From assembly GCF_016656965.1 (NCBI RefSeq), contig NZ_CP067977.1, positions 1,302,001-1,366,000 of the forward strand: 64,000 nucleotides of DNA, read 5' to 3'. Every line of letters starts with the position of its first letter. The stretch's first letter is position 1. Positions 8,707 to 17,665 of the stretch are shown here, one piece after another. The translations under genes were made by a program, and so were the position numbers. The DNA comes from Brevundimonas vitisensis. Its GTDB lineage: Bacteria; Pseudomonadota; Alphaproteobacteria; Caulobacterales; Caulobacteraceae. The notes below the pieces were generated by a model. The model did not search any database. It saw nothing but the letters and a program-made list of their open reading frames with translations, and had not been told where the DNA came from.

Positions 8707-9338
8707 CCCTCCAGAAAGGCGGCGACGGCGGACGCCAGTTGGCTGACACCGTCGTCACAGGTCGCCGCATCCCAGTCGGCAAAGGCGGCGTGGGTGCAGA
8801 ACTGCTCGATCTGAAACACCAAGAGATGGGCGGACATCCGGCGGGACCGCCCCGGTGCATCTCTGGTGAAGCGAAACGCCTCAAGGCGTCCGCCTAGATC
8901 GTCGAACAGGGCATCGCGTTGGCGCGTGATCTCGGCCAGGAAGCCGGGGTCGGCCCCGATCGCGACGTTGAACAGGGACACCGCCGCGCGCCGCTCGCTG
9001 AAGACCTGCATATAGCGCCGAATCCAGGGACTGATGGTTTCGGGTGACGGCCGCGCTCCGAGGTCCGTCAGCCGGTGATACAGCCGCCGGTGGGCCATCA
9101 TGTCCTGGATCAGCAGGTCACGCAGCAGGGCGTCCTTGCTTTCGTAATGCAGATAGAAGGTCGCCCGCCCCACTCCGGCCCGCAGGGCGATCTGGTCGAT
9201 GGTCGCCTCGATGTAGGAGGTTTCGGCGAACAGGTCGCGCGCACCCGACCGCAGACGGTCGCGGGTCAGGGCACGCTGCGCCTCGCGAAGGCTAGGGCGG
9301 CGCGCAGATGTCGAACCTTCGGTGGTCAAGGCGGTCAT
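8703..9338 (-). CDS. TetR/AcrR-family transcriptional regulator
   Basis: Probable repressor of the divergent catabolic operon that starts at 9440. The 211 residues have an N-terminal TetR helix-turn-helix at about residues 25-75 (ALTRDRLRSGARDLFAET, then IDQIALRAGVGRATFYLHYE). A divergent ligand-binding domain follows, which I cannot tie to a ligand. The short divergent intergenic region holds a palindrome (9393-9403) suited to a TetR site. Function as repressor of the neighbours is inferred from arrangement. Confidence 0.88.
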   Translation of the reverse strand: MTALTTEGSTSARRPSLREAQRALTRDRLRSGARDLFAETSYIEATIDQIALRAGVGRATFYLHYESKDALLRDLLIQDMMAHRRLYHRLTDLGARPSPETISPWIRRYMQVFSERRAAVSLFNVAIGADPGFLAEITRQRDALFDDLGGRLEAFRFTRDAPGRSRRMSAHLLVFQIEQFCTHAAFADWDAATCDDGVSQLASAVAAFLEG

Positions 9339-9392
9339 GGGGTGAGTCGGCCATCGCAGGCCCGATATCGATCGACTACCATATACTAACTG

Positions 9393-9403
9393 GACTGTCA
9401 GTC
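9393..9403. promoter_or_regulatory. Candidate TetR operator in divergent intergenic region
   Basis: GACTG-T-CAGTC is a perfect 5+1+5 inverted repeat between the TetR gene and the kinase gene. It lies 6 bases after a TATACT (9382-9387) that could be a -10 box for the rightward operon. Function is inferred from position and symmetry. Confidence 0.45.
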
Positions 9404-9439
9404 TTGCTAATGCCGCATCGTCGGCTCAGGTTGATGGTC

Positions 9440-10471
9440 ATGACGCAGGACGAGATTTCGCGACTGACGGCCTGGCTGGACGAGAACGCGCCGCAACTCG
9501 GCACCGGTCCACTGGCGACGTGTGTCCTGAGTGGCGGGGCCAGCAATCTGGTGATGGCCATCCGGCGCGGCGATGGGGCCGAGGTCGTGCTGCGGCGGCC
9601 GCCGACCCGGCCCCGGCCGGACAGCGAAAAGATCATCGGACGCGAGGCTCGCGTTCTGGCCGCTCTGTCCGGCACGGACGTCCCGCATCCAGCCTTCATC
9701 GCCTATTGCGACGATCCGGACGTGATCGGCGTGCGGTTCTATCTGATGGCCCTGGTCGATGGCTGGCTGGGACACTACGAGACGCCGCCCGCTCCGTTCG
9801 ATCGTCCGGGCCCGGATCGGCGCTCGATCGGCTTTGCCCTGGTCGACGGGATCGCGCGCCTGGCCAATGTGGATTATCGCGCGGTTGGTCTTGAGGGGTT
9901 TGGACGGCCAGAAGGCTTTCTGGAGCGGCAGGTCGAGCGCTGGCGCTCGCAGCTGGCATCCTATGCCGAGACCGAAAACTATCCGGGTCGCGACATTCCG
10001 GGTCTGGCCTATGCCGCCGACTGGCTATCGGCCAATAGGCCAAAAGCCTCGCCCGCCGGCATCATCCACGGCGACTACAGTTTCGCCAACTGCCTGTTCG
10101 AGCGCACGACGCCCGCGAGGGTTGCGGCCATGATCGACTGGGAACTGGCCACGGTCGGCGATCCGCTGCTGGACCTGGGCTGGGTCTGTTACGGCTTTCG
10201 CGGACGCAACGATCCGGATCCTGCGGGCTATTTCGACGCGACCGACTTTCCGTATCGCGAGGAACTGGCCGAATACTACGCCGAACGGACGGGCCGGTCG
10301 GTCGAGCACCTGACCTATTACATGGTTCTGGCGCAGTACAAGCTGGCGGTGATCATGGAACGCCACTACGCGCGGTTCCTAAGCGGGCGTCAGGCCCATG
10401 CCGCCGATTCCGAAAACTTCGTGCTGCGCCTGGCCGCCAAGGCCGGGGCGATGGCGCGCGCGCACGGCTGA
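9440..10471 (+). CDS. APH-family phosphotransferase (putative hydroxyacyl-CoA kinase)
   Basis: Kinase-like protein of the aminoglycoside/choline phosphotransferase fold, 343 residues from the ATG at 9440 (an ATG at 9434 is possible). It shows the catalytic loop IIHGDYSFANCLFE (HGDxxxxN) and the metal-binding AAMIDWELATVGDPLLDLGWV. This subfamily is usually found beside or fused to acyl-CoA dehydrogenases. In ACAD10/11-type proteins and the levulinate pathway such kinases phosphorylate 4-hydroxyacyl-CoAs. Here an acyl-CoA dehydrogenase follows after 10 bp, so the same chemistry is a reasonable inference. Aminoglycoside resistance is unlikely. Confidence 0.85.
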   Translation: MTQDEISRLTAWLDENAPQLGTGPLATCVLSGGASNLVMAIRRGDGAEVVLRRPPTRPRPDSEKIIGREARVLAALSGTDVPHPAFIAYCDDPDVIGVRFYLMALVDGWLGHYETPPAPFDRPGPDRRSIGFALVDGIARLANVDYRAVGLEGFGRPEGFLERQVERWRSQLASYAETENYPGRDIPGLAYAADWLSANRPKASPAGIIHGDYSFANCLFERTTPARVAAMIDWELATVGDPLLDLGWVCYGFRGRNDPDPAGYFDATDFPYREELAEYYAERTGRSVEHLTYYMVLAQYKLAVIMERHYARFLSGRQAHAADSENFVLRLAAKAGAMARAHG

Positions 10472-10481
10472 AGGACAGACG

Positions 10482-11780
10482 ATGATCGATTTCGCCATCG
10501 AGCCCGAGTTCGAGGAACAGCTGGCCTGGGTCCGTGCCTTTGTGGCCGAGGAGGTCGAGGCCATGGACCTGGTCTTCGACGATATGAGCGCGCCCTATGA
10601 CCGCTCGAACCTGGCGGCCCGCGCCGCGCTGAAGCCGTTGCAGGACGAGGTGAAGCGCCGGGGTCTGTGGGCCGCCCATCTGCCCGCCCACGACGGCGGG
10701 GCCGGGATCGGACAGGTCAAACTGCTGCACATCAATGAGATCCTGGGCCGCACCGACTGGGGCCCGGTCGTGTTCGGCTGTCAGGGACCTGACAGCGGCA
10801 ATTCCGAAATCCTGGCCGCCTTCGGCACCGAAGACCAGAAGGCACGATGGCTGAAGCCCCTGGTCGCGGGCGAGATGTACTCCTGCTTTTCCATGACCGA
10901 GCCGACCGGCGGGGCCGATCCCACGCGGCTGAAGACCCAGGCCGTCCGGGACGGCGAAGACTGGGTGATCACCGGGGACAAATGGTACGCCAGCCATGCG
11001 CAATATGCCGACTTCATCATCGTGGCCGCCGTGACGGATCCGGACGCCGAGCCGCACCTGAGAAACACCCTGTTCATCGTGCCAAAGGGGGCGCCGGGAC
11101 TGGAGATCGTGCGCGAGGTCGGCTTCTTCGGTGAGCCGGAAGGGGTCGGCGGCCATCCCTATATCCGCTTCAACGCCCTGCGCCTTCCCGACAGTGCGCG
11201 GCTGGGCGACCGAGGCGGTGGATTTGCGGTGGCGCAGGCCCGGCTGGGCGGCGGGCGCATCCACCACGCCATGCGCGCGATCGGCCTGTGCCAGCGCGCC
11301 ATCGACATGATGACCGAACGGGCCGTCAGCCGCGAGGTCGCGGGCGGGCGGCTGATCGACAAGCAGAGCGTCCAGAACGACATCGCCGCCAGCGCCATCG
11401 CCCTGCGTCAGTTCCGGCTTCAGGTGCTGCACGCCGCCTGGATGTTCGATGCAGGCCTGGGTCATGGGCGGGAGGGACGGCTGGCTGTCTCCATGGTCAA
11501 GGTCGCCACCGCCGACATCACCAGGGACATCCTCTGGAAGGCCATGCACATGCACGGCGCGCTGGGCACCTCGAACGAACTGCCCTTCGGCAAATGGCTG
11601 GGTCTGGCCGCCATGTTCGGCATCGCCGACGGGCCGACGGAGGTGCACCTGTCCTCGGTGGCCAAGGCCCTGTCGCGCGGCGTGGAGCCCTGGCCCGGTC
11701 TGTTCCCGCGAGAGCATCTTCCGACCCGGCGCATCGCGGCGCGGGCCAAGCTGGCCAGATACACGGAGGCGGCGGCATGA
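10482..11780 (+). CDS. Acyl-CoA dehydrogenase family protein
   Basis: FAD-dependent dehydrogenase acting on an acyl-CoA. The ATG at 10482 gives 432 residues. Visible motifs are the FAD/substrate region YSCFSMTEPTGGADPTRLKT, DWVITGDKWYASHA in the beta domain and the C-terminal ARLGGGRIHHAMRAIG and MHMHGALGTSNELPFGKW. The sequence resembles the ACAD11-like branch that pairs with APH-type kinases. It lies between the kinase (10 bp) and an SDR (ATGA overlap), consistent with one operon for degradation of a hydroxylated or branched acyl chain. The exact substrate is unknown. Confidence 0.93.
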   Translation: MIDFAIEPEFEEQLAWVRAFVAEEVEAMDLVFDDMSAPYDRSNLAARAALKPLQDEVKRRGLWAAHLPAHDGGAGIGQVKLLHINEILGRTDWGPVVFGCQGPDSGNSEILAAFGTEDQKARWLKPLVAGEMYSCFSMTEPTGGADPTRLKTQAVRDGEDWVITGDKWYASHAQYADFIIVAAVTDPDAEPHLRNTLFIVPKGAPGLEIVREVGFFGEPEGVGGHPYIRFNALRLPDSARLGDRGGGFAVAQARLGGGRIHHAMRAIGLCQRAIDMMTERAVSREVAGGRLIDKQSVQNDIAASAIALRQFRLQVLHAAWMFDAGLGHGREGRLAVSMVKVATADITRDILWKAMHMHGALGTSNELPFGKWLGLAAMFGIADGPTEVHLSSVAKALSRGVEPWPGLFPREHLPTRRIAARAKLARYTEAAA

Positions 11781-12544
11781 GCGGGTTCGACCTGACGGGC
11801 AAGGTCGCCCTGATCACGGGCGGCACGCGCGGGCTGGGGCGGGAGATGGCCCTGGGGTTCGCGCGGGCCGGGGCCGACGTCATCGTCTCCAGCCGCAAGG
11901 CTGAGGCGTGCGAGGCGATGGCGGCGGAGATCCGCAGCCTGGGACGCCGGGCCGCCGCCCTGCCCTGCAACGTCGGCAACTGGGAGGCCGTGGACGAGCT
12001 GGCCGAGGCCGCATGGTCCGCCTTTGGACGGATCGACGTGCTGGTGAACAATGCCGGCATGTCTCCCGTCGCCCCGTCCAGCGTCGAGACGACCGAGGCC
12101 CTGTTCGACAAGGTGGTGGCCGTCAATTTCAAGGGGCCGTTCCGCCTGACCGGCCTGATCGGATCGCGCATGGCCGAGGGAGCGGGCGGCAGCATCATCA
12201 ATGTGTCCTCGATCGGGGCGCTGAAGCCCTCGCCCTGGATCGCGCCCTATGCCGGGGCCAAGGCGGCGCTGAACGCCATGTCGATCGCCCTGGCCCAGGA
12301 GTTCGCGCCCAGGGTCCGGATCAATGTCATCTCGCCCGGCGGTTTCCTGACCGACATCGCGGGTGACTGGGCCACGGACGAGGAGGCGGCGCGGGCGACC
12401 GCCCTGAACCGCTGGGGTCGACCGGACGAGATCGTCGGCACGGCACTTTATCTGGCGTCCGACGCCTCCAGCTATACGACGGGCGCGAACATCCGCGTCG
12501 ACGGCGGATCCTTCTGGGACGCCAAGGGTGGAGGCCGGTCATGA
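11777..12544 (+). CDS. SDR-family oxidoreductase (first of tandem pair)
   Basis: Short-chain NAD(P)-dependent dehydrogenase, 255 residues from the ATG overlapping the acyl-CoA dehydrogenase stop. It has the dinucleotide motif ALITGGTRGLG, the structural VNNAGM and the catalytic Ser and YAGAK (YxxxK) of classical SDRs. The C-terminal SYTTGANIRVDGGSFWDAKGG is typical of 3-oxoacyl reductase-like members. The context suggests oxidation of a hydroxyacyl intermediate made by its operon partners. The substrate cannot be read from the sequence. Confidence 0.92.
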   Translation: MSGFDLTGKVALITGGTRGLGREMALGFARAGADVIVSSRKAEACEAMAAEIRSLGRRAAALPCNVGNWEAVDELAEAAWSAFGRIDVLVNNAGMSPVAPSSVETTEALFDKVVAVNFKGPFRLTGLIGSRMAEGAGGSIINVSSIGALKPSPWIAPYAGAKAALNAMSIALAQEFAPRVRINVISPGGFLTDIAGDWATDEEAARATALNRWGRPDEIVGTALYLASDASSYTTGANIRVDGGSFWDAKGGGRS

Positions 12545-13317
12545 GCCGTGGACAGATCGCCCTGATCACCGGTGCGGCGGGCGGTATTGGCCTGGCTATC
12601 GCCCAGCGCTATGCCCGCGACGGCATGGAGGTCATCCTGACCGACCTTCAGGCCGAGGCTGGCGAGCGGGAGGCGAAGGCCATTCGCGAGGCGGGCGGCC
12701 GGGCCCGGTTCATTGCCTGTGACAGTTCGGACGAGGCGGCCGTGCAGGGCCTGGTCGATACGGTGGAGGCTGAGGTCGGTCCCATCACCGTCGCCGTCTG
12801 TTCGGCCGGGATCAGCAAGGGGGGCAAGCCCTTCTACGAGACGTCGCTGGCCGACTTCACCCAGGTGCTGAACGTCAATCTGATCGGGGCCTTCATCGTC
12901 GGCAAGGCGGTGGCCCAGGCCATGATCGCCTCGGGCACCAGGGGATCGATCATCCACATTTCCTCGGTCGGGGCGGTGCTGGGGGTCGAGACCTCGCCCG
13001 CCTATTGCACCTCGAAGGGCGGGCTGGGGATGCTGACCAAGGTGATGGCCCTGGCAATGGCCCGGCACGGCGTGCGGGTGAACGCCATCGGACCAGGCCC
13101 CACATGGTCGCCCATGACCCAGGCCGCCCTGGACCAGCCCGCCGTGGACATGATGCTGTCGCGTACGCCCATCGGACGGTTTGCCGAGGCCGAAGAGATC
13201 GCGGGGGTGGCCGCCTTCCTGGCCGGACCGGACGCGAGCTATGTCACCGGCCAGACCCTGTATGCCGACGGCGGACGGCTGGCCCTGAACTATGTGGTGC
13301 TGCCGGTCTCGGCCTGA
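12541..13317 (+). CDS. SDR-family oxidoreductase (second of tandem pair)
   Basis: Second classical SDR of the operon, 258 residues, starting with an ATGA overlap. It has LITGAAGGIGLA and the catalytic ISSVGAVLGVETSPAYCTSK (Ser, Tyr, Lys), with SAG instead of the common NAG at the structural motif. The two SDRs are clearly different in sequence, so they probably act on different steps or stereoisomers rather than being a recent duplication. Its 3' end overlaps the convergent MarR gene by 28 bases. Confidence 0.92.
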   Translation: MSRGQIALITGAAGGIGLAIAQRYARDGMEVILTDLQAEAGEREAKAIREAGGRARFIACDSSDEAAVQGLVDTVEAEVGPITVAVCSAGISKGGKPFYETSLADFTQVLNVNLIGAFIVGKAVAQAMIASGTRGSIIHISSVGAVLGVETSPAYCTSKGGLGMLTKVMALAMARHGVRVNAIGPGPTWSPMTQAALDQPAVDMMLSRTPIGRFAEAEEIAGVAAFLAGPDASYVTGQTLYADGGRLALNYVVLPVSA

Positions 13318-13862
13318 TCGACCGGGATGGCCTGGGTCAGAAGTGCCAGCAGGTCGGGCAGGACCTGTTCCAGGGCCGCGCGGCGTTCCGCGTCGAGATT
13401 GGCGATCGCCCAGTATTCCGGCGGAGCCTGGTTCTCGATGATGTCGGTGATCGCGTGATTGCCCGCCGTCGTCAGAGTGACGATGCCGGCACGCCGATCC
13501 TTCGGATTGGTCCGGCGTGTGACATAACCCAATGCTTCCAGCCGGGCGATCGGCTTTGTCAGGCCCGGCAGGCTGACCCAGTGGCTGTCCCGCAGTTGAG
13601 TGGGTGAGGATTCGAATGGCGGACCCAGCCGCTTCAGCGCGCCCAGCACGGCGACCTCGACATGGGTCAGGCCGTTCGCACGCGCCACCCGGTCGACCGA
13701 AGCCTCCACGATCCGGCCCAGTTGCAGCAGTTGCCAGCGCACGGTGGCGGCGAACGGATCCAGCTGCGGCCAGACCTGAAGGCCCGCCAGGAGAATGTCC
13801 CGCTGCTGGGCTACAGCCTTGGAATCCGGCGCAGGCTCAGAATTTCTGGGGTCGGCGCTCAT
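13290..13862 (-). CDS. MarR-family transcriptional regulator
   Basis: Winged-helix regulator of 190 residues. The start at 13862 is chosen because GGGAG lies just upstream; an in-frame ATG at 13898 is less likely. It shows a MarR core: ANGLTHVEVAVLGALKRLG, the recognition helix region DSHWVSLPGLTKPIARLEALG and the wing YVTRRTNPKDRRAGIVTLT. It is divergent from the sulfate-activation/P450/sulfotransferase operon, and an inverted repeat sits in the shared intergenic region (13978-13995). That makes it the best candidate for the regulator of that operon; the ligand is unknown. Confidence 0.88.
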   Translation of the reverse strand: MSADPRNSEPAPDSKAVAQQRDILLAGLQVWPQLDPFAATVRWQLLQLGRIVEASVDRVARANGLTHVEVAVLGALKRLGPPFESSPTQLRDSHWVSLPGLTKPIARLEALGYVTRRTNPKDRRAGIVTLTTAGNHAITDIIENQAPPEYWAIANLDAERRAALEQVLPDLLALLTQAIPVDQAETGSTT

Positions 13863-13977
13863 CACATCTCCCTTGCCGATGCGGCGCAGGCCAAGCAAGG
13901 CCTTCGCAGTGCAGCGATCGCAGCCGCGATCACCGACTGGAGCCCCGCATTGGCCCTCGCCCCTCGAACCCAGAAAA

Positions 13978-13995
13978 TACTACACTGGTTTAGTA
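13978..13995. promoter_or_regulatory. Candidate MarR operator upstream of the cysQ operon
   Basis: TACTA (13978-13982) and TAGTA (13991-13995) form a perfect inverted repeat with an 8-bp spacer, 20 bases before the cysQ start. The stretch is AT-rich in an otherwise GC-rich region and lies between the divergent MarR gene and the operon, where a MarR dimer would bind. Confidence 0.5.
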
Positions 13996-14015
13996 ATCAG
14001 GACGACGAGGCGACA

Positions 14016-14822
14016 ATGCTTGACCGATTGGTGGCTATCGCGAGCGAGGCCGGGGCGGTGATTCTGGACATCTACGGCCGTGCCGACGTGGGCGCGACGG
14101 ACAAGGGCGACGGTTCGCCCGTGACCCTGGCCGATGACGCCGCCGAGGCTGTGATCCTAGCTGCCCTGGCGCGGGACTTTCCGGACGTCCCCGTGGTGGC
14201 TGAGGAGGCCGTGGCTGCTGGCCAGTGCCCGGACGTCGGCCATCGCTTCTTCCTGGTCGATCCGCTGGATGGCACCAAGGAGTTCATCAGCCGCAACGGC
14301 GAGTTCACCGTCAACATCGCCCTGGTCGAGGATGGCCAGCCGGTTGCGGGGGTCGTCTATGCCCCCGCGCTGGGCCTGATGTATGCGGGCGACCGGAATG
14401 GCGCGCGGATCAGCCGGTCTGACGACGGGGTGTTCTGCGACTGGACGCCTCTGGCCGCCAGCCCTGCGCCGGCCGCGGGCCTGAAGGTCGTGGCCAGCCG
14501 CAGTCACATGGGGGCCGAGACCAGCGACTATCTGGCCGGGTTCGAGGTCGCGGACCTGGTGTCGGCCGGATCGTCTTTAAAGCTGTGCAAGGTCGCAGCG
14601 GGCGAGGCAGACCTCTATCCCCGCCTGGGCCGAACCATGGCCTGGGATATCGCGGCGGGCGACGCCGTCTTGCGCGCCGCCGGTGGCATGGTCCGTTGCA
14701 TGCAGGGGCGTCCGTTCAGCTATCATCTGTCGCGCGTGCCCGGTGACACCGCATTCGCCAATCCCTGGTTCGTCGCGTCCGGCGCGTTCGATCCCGCCGA
14801 CCTGAAGAAGCCAACCGCATGA
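14016..14822 (+). CDS. cysQ: 3'(2'),5'-bisphosphate nucleotidase CysQ
   Basis: Hydrolyses PAP, the by-product of PAPS-dependent sulfotransferases and PAPS reduction, to AMP. From the ATG at 14016 it has 268 residues. Inositol-monophosphatase-fold motifs are present: the metal site [14 protein letters not shown] and the C-terminal [16 protein letters not shown]. It leads a seven-gene operon with an ATGA overlap to cysD. In this setting it would remove the PAP made by the sulfotransferase five genes downstream, relieving product inhibition. The frame is open further upstream, but that part runs opposite the MarR gene and is not credible. Confidence 0.93.
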   Translation: MLDRLVAIASEAGAVILDIYGRADVGATDKGDGSPVTLADDAAEAVILAALARDFPDVPVVAEEAVAAGQCPDVGHRFFLVDPLDGTKEFISRNGEFTVNIALVEDGQPVAGVVYAPALGLMYAGDRNGARISRSDDGVFCDWTPLAASPAPAAGLKVVASRSHMGAETSDYLAGFEVADLVSAGSSLKLCKVAAGEADLYPRLGRTMAWDIAAGDAVLRAAGGMVRCMQGRPFSYHLSRVPGDTAFANPWFVASGAFDPADLKKPTA

Positions 14823-15766
14823 CCGCCGCTTCCCTGATCCAGCCTGCGCCACCGCCGCTCAGCCGCGAGCGCCTGACGCATCTGCAACAGCTGGAGGCCG
14901 AGAGCATCCACATCATGCGCGAGGTCGTGTCCGAGACCGAGCGGCCGGTGATGCTGTATTCGATCGGCAAGGACTCTGCGGTGATGCTGCATCTGGCGGC
15001 CAAGGCCTTCTATCCTTCGCCGCCGCCCTTTCCCCTGATGCACGTGGACACGACCTGGAAATTCCGGGCGATGTACGACCTGCGCGAGCGGATGGCCCGG
15101 CAGCTGGGCATGGAGCTGCTGGTCTGGACCAATCCAGAGGCCGTGGCGCGCGGCATCAACCCGTTCGATCACGGATCGGCGGTGCATACCGACATGTGGA
15201 AGACCGAGGGCCTGAAGCAGGCGCTGGACCATCACGGCTTTACCGCGGCCTTTGGCGGGGCACGCCGTGACGAGGAGAAGTCGCGGGCCAAAGAGCGGAT
15301 CTTTTCGTTCCGCTCGGCCGGTCACCGCTGGGACCCCAAGAGCCAGCGGCCCGAGCTTTGGAACCTCTACAACACCCGCACGGCGCCGTCAGAGACCATC
15401 CGGGTGTTCCCCATCTCCAACTGGACCGAGCTGGACATCTGGCAATACATCCACCTGGAGAACATCCCGATCGTGCCGCTGTATTTCGCGGCACCCCGCC
15501 CGGTGGTCGAGCGGGACGGCACGCTGATCATGGTCGATGACGACCGCATGCCCCTGCGCGACGGCGAGGTGCCCCAGGTCCGGTCGGTGCGGTTCCGCAC
15601 CCTGGGCTGCTATCCCCTGACCGGGGCGGTCGAGAGCACGGCCGACACCCTGCCTGCCATCATTCAGGAAATGCTGCTGACCACCACCTCGGAGCGTCAG
15701 GGCCGGATGATCGACCACGATCAGTCCGCCTCGATGGAGAAGAAGAAGCAGGAAGGCTATTTCTGA
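14819..15766 (+). CDS. cysD: Sulfate adenylyltransferase small subunit CysD
   Basis: With CysN makes APS from ATP and sulfate. The 315 residues carry the PP-loop [17 protein letters not shown] and typical CysD stretches ([52 protein letters not shown]). Length is slightly above the usual 300. It overlaps cysQ by 4 bases and the cysNC fusion by one. No APS/PAPS reductase or sulfite reductase hemoprotein gene is in the operon, which argues that the product feeds sulfation at least in part. Confidence 0.97.
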   Translation: MTAASLIQPAPPPLSRERLTHLQQLEAESIHIMREVVSETERPVMLYSIGKDSAVMLHLAAKAFYPSPPPFPLMHVDTTWKFRAMYDLRERMARQLGMELLVWTNPEAVARGINPFDHGSAVHTDMWKTEGLKQALDHHGFTAAFGGARRDEEKSRAKERIFSFRSAGHRWDPKSQRPELWNLYNTRTAPSETIRVFPISNWTELDIWQYIHLENIPIVPLYFAAPRPVVERDGTLIMVDDDRMPLRDGEVPQVRSVRFRTLGCYPLTGAVESTADTLPAIIQEMLLTTTSERQGRMIDHDQSASMEKKKQEGYF

Positions 15767-17655
15767 TGGCGCATCAATCCGAACTGATCGCCGCAGACAT
15801 CGAGGCCTATCTGCAGGCGCACCAGACCAAGTCGCTGCTAAGGTTCATCACCTGCGGCTCGGTCGACGACGGCAAGTCCACTCTGATCGGTCGACTGCTG
15901 TACGATTCCAAGATGGTCTTCGAGGACCAGATGGCCCAGCTGGAGGCCGACTCGCGCCGCATCGGCACCCAGGGCGGAGAGATCGACTTTGCCCTGCTGG
16001 TCGATGGGCTGGCGGCCGAGCGGGAACAGGGCATCACCATTGATGTGGCCTATCGGTTCTTCTCGACCGAGACGCGGAAGTTCATCGTCGCCGACACCCC
16101 CGGACACGAGCAGTACACCCGCAACATGGTGACCGGCGCCTCCACCGCCGAGGCCGCCGTCATCCTGATCGATGCGCGCAAGGGGGTGCTGACCCAGACG
16201 CGTCGGCACAGCTATCTGGTGTCACTGCTGGGCATCCGGCACGTCGTTCTGGCGGTCAACAAGATGGACCTGATCGGCTGGGATCAGGCGGCCTTCGACG
16301 TCATCGTCGCCGAATACAGGACTTTTGCCGCATCGGTCGGGCTGAATGCGGTCACGGCCATCCCCATCTCGGGCCTGAAGGGCGACAATATCGCTTCGCG
16401 CAGCGAGGCCACCCCCTGGCACGACGGCCCGACCCTGATGGAATGGCTGGAGGCGGTGGACGTAGGCCAGGATGGCCGCGACGCCCCGTTCCGTATGCCG
16501 GTGCAATGGGTCAATCGTCCGAACCTGGACTTCCGCGGTTTTTCCGGCCTGATCGCGGCCGGCACCATCAAGCCCGGCGACCGGGTCAAGGTCCTGCCCT
16601 CGGGCCGTCAGAGCACGGTGTCGCGGATCGTCGTGATGCCGGGAGACCTGGACCAGGCGGTGGTCGGACAGTCGGTCACCCTGACCCTGGCCGATGAAGT
16701 CGACGTCTCGCGCGGCGACCTGCTGGTGGCTGCTGACAGCCCCTGTGAGGTCGCCGATCAGTTCGAGACCACCATAGTCTGGATGGACGACGAGCCGATG
16801 CCGCCGGGCCGGCCCTATCTGCTCAAGATCGGAGCCCGCACCGTCACGGCGCAGCTGACCGAGATCAAGCACAAGGTGAACGTCAACACGATGGAGAAGC
16901 TGGCCGCCAAGCGGCTGGAGCTGAACGAGATCGCCGTCTGCAACCTGTCGCTGGACCGGGCCATCCCGTTCGAGGCCTATGCCGACAATCGCGACCTGGG
17001 CAGCTTCATCCTGATCGACAAACTGTCCAACCGGACGGTGGCGGCGGGTCTGATCCATTTCCACCTGCGCCGCGCCGACAACATCCACTGGCAGGCGGTT
17101 GACGTGGACAAGACCGCGCGGGCCGCGATCAAGGGCCAGAAGGGCCGGGTCGTCTGGCTGACGGGCCTTTCCGGGGCGGGCAAGTCGACCATCGCCAATC
17201 TGGTCGACAAGAAGCTGCACGCCCTGGGCCGTCACTCCTATCTGCTGGATGGAGACAACGTCCGCCACGGCCTGAACCGCGACCTGGGCTTTACCGAAGA
17301 AGACCGCGTCGAGAACATCCGCCGGGTCGCCGAGGTGGCGCGTCTGATGGCCGATGCCGGCCTGATCGTCGTGACCGCCTTCATCTCGCCCTTCCAGGCC
17401 GAACGCCAGATGGCACGCGATCTGATGGAGCCCGGCGAGTTCATCGAGGTCTTCGTGGACACGCCCCTGTCCGTGGCCGAGCAGAGGGACGTGAAGGGGC
17501 TGTATCAGAAGGCCCGCGCCGGTCAGCTGAAGAACTTCACCGGCATCGACAGTCCCTATCAGGCGCCCGAGCATCCCGAACTGCGGATCGACACCACAGC
17601 CATGACCGCCGTGGATGCCGCAGAGGCGATCGTCAGCCTGCTGATCGAAAGCTGA
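15766..17655 (+). CDS. cysNC: Bifunctional sulfate adenylyltransferase large subunit / APS kinase CysNC
   Basis: Fusion enzyme that makes APS and phosphorylates it to PAPS. The N-terminal 440 residues are the CysN GTPase ([35 protein letters not shown]) with beta-barrel domains. From about residue 460 a complete APS kinase follows ([49 protein letters not shown]). The length of 629 is normal for the fusion. It sits between cysD and the DUF1214-like gene, only 10 bp from the latter. The fused kinase commits the pathway to PAPS, the sulfotransferase donor. Confidence 0.97.
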   Translation: MAHQSELIAADIEAYLQAHQTKSLLRFITCGSVDDGKSTLIGRLLYDSKMVFEDQMAQLEADSRRIGTQGGEIDFALLVDGLAAEREQGITIDVAYRFFSTETRKFIVADTPGHEQYTRNMVTGASTAEAAVILIDARKGVLTQTRRHSYLVSLLGIRHVVLAVNKMDLIGWDQAAFDVIVAEYRTFAASVGLNAVTAIPISGLKGDNIASRSEATPWHDGPTLMEWLEAVDVGQDGRDAPFRMPVQWVNRPNLDFRGFSGLIAAGTIKPGDRVKVLPSGRQSTVSRIVVMPGDLDQAVVGQSVTLTLADEVDVSRGDLLVAADSPCEVADQFETTIVWMDDEPMPPGRPYLLKIGARTVTAQLTEIKHKVNVNTMEKLAAKRLELNEIAVCNLSLDRAIPFEAYADNRDLGSFILIDKLSNRTVAAGLIHFHLRRADNIHWQAVDVDKTARAAIKGQKGRVVWLTGLSGAGKSTIANLVDKKLHALGRHSYLLDGDNVRHGLNRDLGFTEEDRVENIRRVAEVARLMADAGLIVVTAFISPFQAERQMARDLMEPGEFIEVFVDTPLSVAEQRDVKGLYQKARAGQLKNFTGIDSPYQAPEHPELRIDTTAMTAVDAAEAIVSLLIES

Positions 17656-17665
17656 GGGACCTGTC

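Noticed and set aside
9440..10471. Aminoglycoside resistance gene
   Set aside because: The APH fold is present, but the operon with acyl-CoA dehydrogenase and SDRs and the subfamily pattern point to a catabolic kinase.
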